From positions 2,409,064 through 2,473,063 of the forward strand of contig NC_077232.1 of NCBI RefSeq assembly GCF_027887165.1: a DNA stretch of 64,000 nt, in the 5' to 3' direction. Positions within the stretch are counted from its first letter, which is position 1, and each line of letters opens with the position of its first letter. The position numbers and the translations under genes are program-made. Source of the stretch: Monodelphis domestica (Eukaryota > Chordata > Mammalia > Didelphimorphia > Didelphidae). Below are positions 25,901 to 36,700 of the stretch, piece by piece. A model generated the notes under the pieces. That model did not search any database. It was not told the DNA's origin and saw only the letters and a program-made list of their open reading frames with translations.

Positions 25901-28900
25901 ACACTGGTCAGAGGTTACCCAACCTGAGGCAGGGCTCGCCAGGCCTCGTCCCTCTGATCCGGTGCTCTCTATACACGAATGCCTCTTTGGAATTCCCGGG
26001 GAGATGGCGGCCTCTCTCTCCGAACCTGGCTGAAGGGGCCCCACTTTGAGCTTCAGGCCAAAATCCGATCCTGTCCCGACACCCACTAGACCTGGGCTTT
26101 GGCTTCTTTCGAGCAAAAGGACCCGCCCGCTTGGGAGGGAGCCAGTCTTGAGGCTGGACAATCGCCTTCCCAGAAAAATTAGGTCTGGTCTGCCTCTGGC
26201 ATCCCAGCGCAGAAGGGGGGGGGGGTGGGGGACCCTCCAGGCTCTCCTCCAGCTCCCATTCCCATCCTCGCCTTTTCTGGGTTCTGAGTTGTGCCCGGCT
26301 CTGGGCCTCCGCTCCAGGCCAGCGGCCGCTCCGGTCACTCCCCTCCCGAGGTCTCCGGCTCTCTTAAGATTTCATGGCCGTCCCATACCCATGTTCCAAG
26401 GGTCGTCCAAGCTCGGAAGGGCCTCAAGGCTCCGGAGGGAGTGAGGGCCGGCTTCCCCGGTAGGCGGTGTCTCTGGAGCCCCGCCCCTCTGCCTTTGGTC
26501 CACATCTCCCCCCCACCCCCCCAGTTTTCCCCGCTCAGCTCCGCTGAAGAGAGCGGCGGACGCTGCTCTGGCTTCGCCGGGGCTCACCTGGGCCTCCTCC
26601 TCTTCCAGGACTCATCGTGAACTCCGGAGATCAGATGACGTACGGCGTGCCCATCGAGGGCGGCGACATCCTGCCCGACTCCATCATGACCATGGAGGTG
26701 GCCGGCCACGACCTCTCTATGGCCCTCATGAAGAGCCTCGTCAACAAGGGCTACTCGCTGTGCACCATGGGTGAGGCGGCACAGCCCCGTCAGGCAGCGG
26801 GCCAGGGGCCGCCCACAGACCTTCCCCTCATTGCGGCAAGCGTGGCTTAAACGTGTGCCCAGCCTGGGCCCTCATTCCGTCTCCCTGGAACTGTGCCACC
26901 CCTTCTCCGACGGCCACTTTGCCCAGAGCCCGTCTCCCATAACCGCCCCATCTAGTGCCAGACTGATCTTCCCAGGGGCACACACAGCACACTTGCATAC
27001 ACCTGCACTTGCACACACGCATGCAGGCACACTCACACGTGTACACACATGGCACTTGCACACACGCATGCACACACGAACACGCATGCACACGTGCACA
27101 CACACACAAGAAACGTCTGTCAGTGGCTCTCTGGTGCCACGAGCACCAAGTACAAACTCTTCTGGCTGGCAGTGAAAGCCCTTCCGAGCCTGCTCCGGCC
27201 GGCCTTTCCGAGGAGATTTCCACCAGGCTCCCTCCTGGCGGCCCTCCGCGTGGCCGCCTTTACCAGAAGCCATTTCCACACACCATGTCCCGCCTCCTGC
27301 CCCCCGTAGCTCTCTTCCCCACCCCCTCCAAGCTCAGCCCAGGGCCGCCTCCTTCCGGAAGTCCATTTACAGTGGATGCACCCCCTCCCCGGCCAGCAAA
27401 GGTTTGGGCTGTCCTCGGGTCTGATCTGCTGCCCCATCTGCTGAGATCCCGGGCGGGGGGGGGGGGGTGTCTCCATAGTCACTTCTGTGTGCCCCCCCCA
27501 GCCCCTTCCCCACACCCGGCTTCCCCCCAGCACGGGCCCTGGGGCACAGCGGGTGCTCCCTGGATACCTGAAAGGCTGGATGGATGCATGCCCAGAGCTG
27601 AGGATAAAGAGATCACCGGAAAAGAAAAAGCCTCAAGGAGTGGCTTATATATTGGGGGGGGGGGGAGCATTTCTGTCATATAAAGGGGGCTATGAGGGCA
27701 GCTGGGTGGCTCAGGGGATGGAGAGCCAGGCCCGGAGATGGGAAGTCCTGGGTTCAAATTTGACTTCAGATACTTCCCAGCTGGGTGACCCTGGGCAAGT
27801 CACTTGGCCTCACCTTTACTGCTCTTCTGCCTTAGAACCACTATATCATATTGAATCTAGTGGAAGGTGGGGGGTTTTCTAAAGGAAATGACATGAGAAA
27901 GGGGTCCTCCTGGCCCTCCCCCATCCCGGCTCTGAAACAGGCAGTTCCCATCCTGGGTCTTCTCTTCCCCCAGTTGAACTGAACTTAGTGAGAGCCATCA
28001 AGGAGAAGCTGTGCTACGTGGCTTTGGACTTCTTCGATGAGATGTTTTCAGAAGATGCCACAGCGGAGACCTTCACGCTCCCTGACGGCCGCATCATTTC
28101 CGTGAAGGAGGAGAGGTACCGAGTTCCTGAGGCTTTCTTCCAGCCCTCCTTGCTAAGTATGTCCACCAGAGACAGACAGGCTGGTAAATGAACATGTCCT
28201 CACACGTGTGTGCACACACATGCACACACATGCCTGTGGTAGCCATGCATGGCTCTGGGATGTCCTAAAGCAGGCAGTGGGGATTGTGGGGTCCAGCAGG
28301 GAGAGATGACGTGGGTGGGGTGGCCACAGCCAGAACGAGGAGGGGACTTGAAGGCTTTTCGGGGTGGGGGTGGGGATGCTGCTGGTTCAGTCACTTATTC
28401 AGTGCCTGCCCTGTGCTAGGCACTTTGTCAAGCAGCCTGGTCACGTGGACACGAGAGACTCCGTCTTGCCTGGAGGAGCCTCTCAGAGGCCAGCCTCGTG
28501 GCCTCGGTCCATTGGGCAGGCCGCCTGGCGAAGCCTGCAGAGTCGTATCAGAATACGCACAAAGTAAGAGCTTCAAAGGGCTTCCTAGGATGCAGGATGC
28601 AGGATGCAGGCCCCGGGAAAGGCAGTGATGGCTGTTCCGGCCTCGGGGCAGTCAGCCAGGGTGGGTGTCCAGAGTCCATACATGGATAAGCTTCATTGGG
28701 GAGGGAGGAGGGCAGGAAAGGCGTCCTGTGGAAGCTGACTTTGGGAGGCCACGAGGAATTCCAGGGGCTCATCTGGGATGGAGGGACAGGAAAGCCTGTC
28801 CTTAGGGACAGCACTCTGAGGGAACAGTGCCAGCAGCCCAGCTCAGGGGAAAGCCGGGAGACAGCCTGTGACGTCAAGGAAGTAAGAAACTGACTAGTGA

Positions 28901-29650
28901 GGGAGAAGAGCAGCACCAAGGCCAGCGTCTGTGCAATGAGAGGGATGAAGAAAAGGGGAAAGCCTGGGAAGGAAGGCCAGAGCCAGAGTTGTAAAATCCA
29001 AAGGCAAAATGAGTTTGTGTTATACTAAAAGCACCTGGAAGCCCCTAGAGGGACCCCTTGAGCAGAGGAGTGCCAGTCAGGCCTGGATCTTGGAAACGTC
29101 CAGGATCCGAGTGTGGAGACACCAGAAAGCAGGGAGGTGGGTTAGGAAGCCAGCACAGTGATGGCAGGCAAGCTAGTGGAGCTGAGGGCCTGGGCTTGGG
29201 CAGTGGTGAGGAGGGATGGACAGGAGAGATTGATGCCTTGGTGGCACAACGGATAAAACCCAACAGCTGATTAGACTATAGGAGTTGGAGCAAGAGAAAA
29301 ATAAAGAATTCCAAGATTCCAAAGAAGGATGTCTGTGAGGATGGTCTGGAAGTGGTGGAGAAGAGGGGAAGAAGGCAAGGTGGGGAGGAGATCAGGAGCT
29401 CAGTTTGGGACAGGGCGAGTTTGTGAGGCCCAGGGGGCACCCAGCTTGAAATGACTAGCAAACAGCTCTGGTGAGAGTGGTCCAGAGCTCAAAATGGTTA
29501 GAGCTGGCCACAGACATCCAGGAATGCATAGAATGGAACTCACGAGAGCAGAGAGAAACAGAGGTGGAGAGGGAAACAGAGAGACAGAGGAAGAGGAAAA
29601 GAAGGAAGGAAGAAAGAGAAGAAACAGAGGAGAGAAAGTGACAGAGGGGA

Positions 29651-29736
<86 letters not shown>

Positions 29737-32700
29737 CACAGAGAGAGACAGAGACTGACAGAGAGACAGAGAGACAGAGAGAGACAGAGATGGAGAGACA
29801 GAGAGACAGAGAGAGACAGAGACACACAGAGAGAGAAACAGAGAGACAGAGAGAGAGAATGGTTATCTGACTTCAAATACCCACTGAGCTGGCATGTGGA
29901 TGAAGATTTAGCCTTGTTCTGCTTGGCCATATCAAGAGGGCAGAACAGAAGCCAAGAAAAGTATCACAAAGGCAGAATTAGCTATAAAGACAAAGTCACT
30001 GCCAATTAGAACATCCCAACATGAAACAGGCTTCCTTGAAAGATAGTGAGTCCCTTTCAGTGGAGGTATTCAAGCAGAGGTTGCATAGCCATTTGAACAA
30101 GGATCCTGGTTCAGCTGTGGGTTGGATGAGAGCCCTCTGGGGCTAGAACACCCCATGACTTTGCACGTCTGATTATGGCACAGGAATAGATGAGAGTTGG
30201 GTGTCAAGAGAGAAAGAGGTTGGAAATACTTTCTGCTTTTCTAATTCTGGTAGTCATGGAAGGGGCCCCGGGGGGAGCTGAGACTCTTTTTTTTTTATTT
30301 TTGAAATTTTTATTTAATTAGTCAATTCAGAACATTTTCCCATGGTTACAAGAATCATATTCTTTCCCTCCCCTTCCCCTGCCCTTCCCGTAGCCTACTC
30401 ACAATTCCACTGGATTTTTACATGTGTGTCCTTGATCAAAACCTATTTCCATGTTGTTGATGTTTGTACTAGGGTTATCATTTAGAGTCTACATCCCCAA
30501 TCATATCCCCTTGACCCATGTATTCAAGCAGTTGTTTTTCTTAGGTATTTTTACTCCCACAGAGTTTCCTCTGAATGTGGATAGTGTTCTTTCTTGTAAA
30601 TCCCTCTGAGTTGTTCAGGATCACTGCATTGCCTCAAATGGCAAAGTCCATTGCATTTGATTATGCCACAGTGTATCAGTCCCTGTGTAAAATGTTCTCC
30701 TGGTTCTGCTCCTTTCACTCTGCATCAGTTCCTGGAGGTCTTTCCAGTTCACATAAAGTCCTTCCAGTTCATTCCTTTGAGCACAACAGTATTCCATCAC
30801 CAACATATACCACAATGTGTACAGCCATTCCCCAATTGAAGGGCATCCTCTCAATTTTCCAATTTTTTGCCACTACAAAGAGCACAGCTATGAATATTCT
30901 TGTACATGTCTTTTTCCCTTATTATTTCTTTGATTCAGCAGTGCTATGGCTGTATCAAAGGGCAGACAGTCTTTTAGTGCCCTTTGGGCATAGTTCCAAA
31001 TTGCCCTCCATAACAGTTGGACCAATTCACAATTCCAACAGCAATGCATTAGTATCCCAATTTTGTCACATCATTCATTACTTTCCTTTTCTATCATCTT
31101 AGCCAATCTGCTAGGTGTGAGGTAGTACCTCAGAGTTGTTTTCATTTGCATTTCTTTGATTATAAGAGATTTAGAACACTTTTTCATGTGCTTATTGATA
31201 GTTTTGATTTCTTTATCTGAAAATTACCTATTCACGTTCCTTGCCCACTCATCAATTGGGGAATGGCTTGATTTTTTGTACAATTAATTTAGCTCTTTAT
31301 AAATTTGAGTAATTAGACTTTTGTCAGAGGTTTTTTTATGAAGATTTTTTCTCAATTTGTTGCTTCCCTTCTAATTTTGGTTGCATTGGTTTTGTTTGTA
31401 CAAAATCTTTTTAATTTAAAGAGCTGAGGTTTCAAGTACTATCTGAATGATGGCAGAAATTGGGGCTCTTAAATAGATGGGGCTTGAAGGAAAGCCTAAG
31501 AACTGAGCTGGTAAAAATAGGCAGAGGAAGATTCTGCTAGGTGTGGGTAGAGATCATAGGAGCAGAGCAATGGATCATCTGGTCTTCTCCTTCCCTGCCC
31601 TCCCTTTCTCCATGTGAAAATAGTGGAGGCCTTAGAGGTAAAGCAACCTGCCCAAGATCATGTAACCAGTAGGTAACAGAGCTGGATTCCAACCCAGACT
31701 CCAAAGGCAATGAATGTTCTTTCCATTATCATGGGCTACCTCCAATCCTAATGCAGTGATGGAATTTTTAAAAATAATCTGGTTTCTTCAATTTCTCTTG
31801 GCTTTTCAATCCCAAAGAACTTTTTGAGAGATAGAGCAAAGTGTAGATAAGCAACAGAACCCCTGAGACTGTTTTATTGTCTCTCAGCCAGTCCATCAGA
31901 GACCAGGGTCGAAGCTTAATTGGCCTCCTTATAACAGCCACCCATTACTCTTGGTTTTGTCCCCCTTCTCCTAACAAGGCTAAGCCCTCCCTTCAAAAAC
32001 TTGAAGACAACTTTTTAGTCTTCCCCACATCACTACCACACACAATCTTCTCTTCCCAAGACTAATCATGCCAAGTTTATTGAATGAATATTCATATGAT
32101 ATGGACTATCACTATAGGTGCCAACTAGGTTGCTCACTAGATAGAGCCCTGACCCTATAGTTATGAAAACTTGAGTTTGAATCTGGCCTCAGACACCTAC
32201 TAGGTGTGTAACCCTGGACAAGTTACTCCAGCCTATTGTACTCAGTTTCCTCACCTATAAAATGAGCCAAAGAAGGAAATGGCAAGCCACTTCAGTAGCA
32301 TTACCAAGAAAACCTCACATGAGGCCAAAAAGAGTCAGATATACCTGAGCAAAAAAAAAATGTCCTTCTCTGGTCAGCCTTCTACCTAATCAATGTTCAT
32401 TTTAAACCATGGCTCCCTGATCTGACCTCGATACTCCAGATGAGATCTGATGAGGCAGAAGGGAGGAGAGGACCTACCATTTCAATATTTCTGGAGACTA
32501 TGCCCTTCTTAATGTCTCCCAAGAACACAAGACCTTTTTTGGCAATCCCAATACATGGAAGACTCATATTGAGCTTGTGATCCTAGATTTTTTTTTCATA
32601 ACTGCTGTCTAACTACAGTCTCCATTTCATACTTATAAAGTTGATTTTTTTGGTACCCAAAATGCAAGATTTCACATTTATCCCAAGTGCCTTTGCTTTA

Positions 32701-33746
32701 TTAGAATCAGGGCAATACTCTAATCTATCATGTGTTTAAGTGGTATAGTGGATAGAGAAGTGGTCCTGGAGTCTAGAAGACCTGAGTTCAAATGCAGCCT
32801 CAGACACTTACTTGCTGTATGACCCTGGGCATGTCACTTACCTTAGTTTAGTTAACTGCAAAAAGGTGGTGATAACTTTTCGGAGTTGTCATGGGGCTCA
32901 AATGAGATAATATTTGCAAAACACTTAGTACAATGCATGACCCCTAGAAGGTTTTTAATAAGTGCCTGTTTCTTTACTCCAAATCCTTCAAGATCCTTTT
33001 GATTCCTGACTGTAATCTACTATGGTAGTTACCCTTCCCAGCTTGGTGGCATCTGAAAACTTGCTGAGCAGATAAATGGTGATAAATCATATTATGATGA
33101 ATGATAATGCAAACTTTTATGCCTTCATCCAAATAATTAACAAAAATATTCATTAACACAGGACCAAATAGAGATTTTTAAAGTATGCCACTGGAGACCT
33201 CCTGCCATGTTACCATTGAATTATTAACAACACCTCTTTGAGTCTAGTCAGCCAATTAGTTTTGAGACTATCTGATTGATGTAATCCATCTCTCCATCAG
33301 AAAAAAAAATAGTTTGAAATGTTTTTTCAAAAGCTTTGCAAAAATCTAGATAAACCACGGGCGTTCCATTCCTCAGCCATTTGTTTAAAGATCCTGTTAA
33401 AAGGGGAACCAATGCCTTCGCTCTGCTTCTCCACTCCCATCCGTGCTTTTCCAGATCTATTCCTTTTATACTTTTTCCTGCCTGTGTTGCAGAACCTCTG
33501 AGCATGCATCCCTGGGAAAAGAATTCATTCTAAGGTGTCAATAACCAAAAAAGCTCGGAAAACCATGGAATTTTAACAACAATCTGTGTGCCTTAACTCA
33601 AAAAGACAATTAACGAGAATATTTCAGATGTGGGGAAAATTTAGGGGTGAGGTGGAGATATTCAGACTACAACATGAACTTTTTCTACTTGTGGCTCCAC
33701 ACTTGACACCTGACCCCACTTTCAGGAGCATAGCTCTGCCTTCCGA

Positions 33747-33793
<47 letters not shown>

Positions 33794-36700
33794 CTGCTCT
33801 GATTACTCAGGCTACATTAAGGCTCTCTTTTGTGTCTTTGGGTTTCAGAATTTATAATGGTAGTCATTGGTGGGGAGGGAGTGGCAGGTAGAAAAGAGCT
33901 ACTGAGGGTTGGCAGGGGTCAGTTCCCTCTCTACTGTGTTCTGTATGCTTGTCATGTGATAGAACAGAACATTTTATAAGAATTCTATCCCAAGTTGTTT
34001 TGCTACAGGCTTATTGTCACAGCCTCAACCTTGATTGGCAAATAAACACATTTCTCACATGGGCACATGGGGGTTAGGGTGGCACAGGAATTGCTATATC
34101 ATACATAATACCTGAGCAGGGAATGGAGAGCTAGAGGGTGCTTTTCCCTATCTCCCTGCTTGTCTGTGCATCAAGGGAAGCTCAGAAATATATTAAAATC
34201 CCACTTTCTTTTAGAAATCTTTCCCGATTCCTCCATGAAGGTTAGGAGCTTTCCCTCTTTTGAATATCTCTGATTTATCATGTCTAAAGTTTATTTGTAT
34301 GTAGCCGATTGCATGTTGTCTCCCCCATTCAGACTTAGCTCCTTGAGAACAGGGGGCCTGTCTTTTGCTTTTCTTTGTATCCTCAATAAGTGTGTGTTGA
34401 CTGACTGACAGACCCATATCAGGTACATTTCTCTTTGGGAAACAAGCACTCTCACCCAGAACTTTCTGACCCGAGTGGGTTTACTCATGCTTGACTTAGT
34501 TGGGGAACAATCCAAATAGCCTGGGGCCCCAGAAGGCAGCCCAGCTGGATAATTCTCACCTCCTGGAAACAGCCCTTCCTCCCTCTTGAAATAGTTCCAT
34601 CAGACTTGAGCAGTATCACCAGCAGCAAAGTGTGCCCAATAGTTTGTCCCCTGGGCTTGGCCATTGGCCCTAGCCATGGTGCTGAAGCAGCTGTCCTCAG
34701 GTCTGCTCTTTCAGTAACGGTGGTGGTGCGTTCAGCTTTGCTAAGAGACAAATGCTAAGCCATCCCCTCTCTGTTTTCCTCCCAGATTTCACATGTCCGG
34801 GTCTTCACAAAAGCATACACGAACTCATTATGAACTGTGACCCAGTTCTAAGGAAGATATTCAAAATGAACACCATCCTTTGTGGAGGCAGCATGGCATT
34901 CCCAGGCATGGAACGACGGATGGTAAAGGAGCTCCAGGCCCAGGAGCATCAACTGACTAATATTAAGGTAGTTTATTCCTGAAGGAGGTGGGTCCTTCCC
35001 ACTCAGTGGTCCTGAGCCTGGCAGCTCTTGCAGTTAGGACAGAGAGTTCTACTGCTAAGACCTGCTAGAAACATCAGGTGATTCTTGGTCCATGGTCTGA
35101 CAGCGAGAAACAATGACCCTTCTCAGCAGCCTGCAGACTGCATAGGATAGTCCTTTGAACAAGCTTCTGGCGGGCTTTGAGAGAACATGAATGGTTGTTT
35201 GATTTCATAATTCAATAACTGATTTTTCCTCCTCTTGGCCCCTCGGCTTTTTTTCTGCTGCTGATTATTTACAGCACAGCAGAGGTTGGAACATGGAGCT
35301 GTCTTCCCATTGGAGTTCTCCTCCTAACTCACTATATGATCTCAGTAAGTCATTTCTGAGGATCCATTTCTTCAGTAGTGAAATATGGATAAAACCATCT
35401 TTTAGATCATGGGGAGCTTTATATCTTTTTTCTCCTTTTTTCAAGACTACTTCATTGAAGCTTATTTTTGTGATTTTTCCAAACATACTTGCCACTTCAA
35501 ATAACTTTTCCCCCACCAAGAAGTACCCTCCTGTGTAACCAAGGGCCCTAGTTATGGAAAGCAAGCATGCATGCCTAATAGCATCATCACTTCTCTGTTT
35601 AGAAGAGGAAAAAAATCTCCCCCTCTTCACTTTGTAAGATTATTGTGGAATCTGATATGGAAATATGGAAATGAGGAGGGAAAGGCAGAAAGAAGCACAA
35701 GAAAATTGAGATGAACCTCAGGGGTTCAGCATTATCAATAACAGGGCAGGCAGGAAGGGCTAGAGTGTCAAGCCTACCAAGGACCAGCTCGACAGAATCA
35801 GTTAGCGTTCCCCAAAGGCATCAAGGACAGATTCAATTGGGGGTCTGGAGGGCTTGAGGCACTGAGAGCAGCAACCAGAAGCACTTTATTGGAAATTACA
35901 TCTTTTTTATATGGGGGAAAAGCAAGCTGGGGATTTTGCACAAGTTTCCATTTACCCAGTGAAGGTAAATGATTTACAAATTTGATACAAAGGATTTGGT
36001 TTACCTTATCGAATCTAGACAGAGTTTTCTATAGGCTAATAAATCAATATGTCAATGTGTAACTATCTAACCCAGATTCACATTGAATGCATACCTCAGA
36101 TTTTGTAGGAACATACAGTTTCAGCAGATGGGGAGGAAAAGGAGGGAATTGAAACCTCAGGTGGTATAGGCTACATGTCTGACTTTAGCTGAACTATGGC
36201 TACCTCCAGAGCTTTGCCCCCCTACACTAGAGGACATGCCTCTAAGGTTGGACCCTTTCCCAACAAGACACGAGCTTGAGTTGCTTGCTGGTGGTCCAGA
36301 CAGCCAGGGGTAGAAGTCCAGCCCTCTCTCCCCTTGAAAATTTGCAGCTGATAAAAGTTTAATTGTTTCAGCATTGTTTCAATCATAATTACAGGAAAAA
36401 ATCCATCATTTCCCAAGTTGCTTCTCTCTACCACCCACATGTCCTGGACACCCCACTTCTCTCCTGTTTCTAGCTAGATAGGGAGTTATCTTGTGGTTGC
36501 CTAGAGAAACATGGAAATGAAATGGGTTTCATGGTGATGATAAGGCCTTGTTGGGGCCACATATAGGCAGGAGTCTACTTGAGAAGACCTGTGATTGTGG
36601 CTCTAAGGCCAATAGGAAGTAGCACTACCACATGACAATTCACAGTAATAACGGTTTCCCCTAAGATGGGAAAAGAGCATTCAGCAATAAGGAAATCCTA

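Noticed and set aside
25712..26620. Several 100-200 codon frames on both strands
   Set aside because: They overlap on opposite strands, match no family and follow from high G+C, which makes stops rare. The only supported coding part is the actin exon at 26609.
26771..27757. Long frames on both strands after the codon 151-204 exon
   Set aside because: They run through (CA)n, L2 and GC-rich intron; no homology recognised.
29400..30009. Frames rich in Arg/Glu or Leu/Ser
   Set aside because: Produced by the (GA)n microsatellite.
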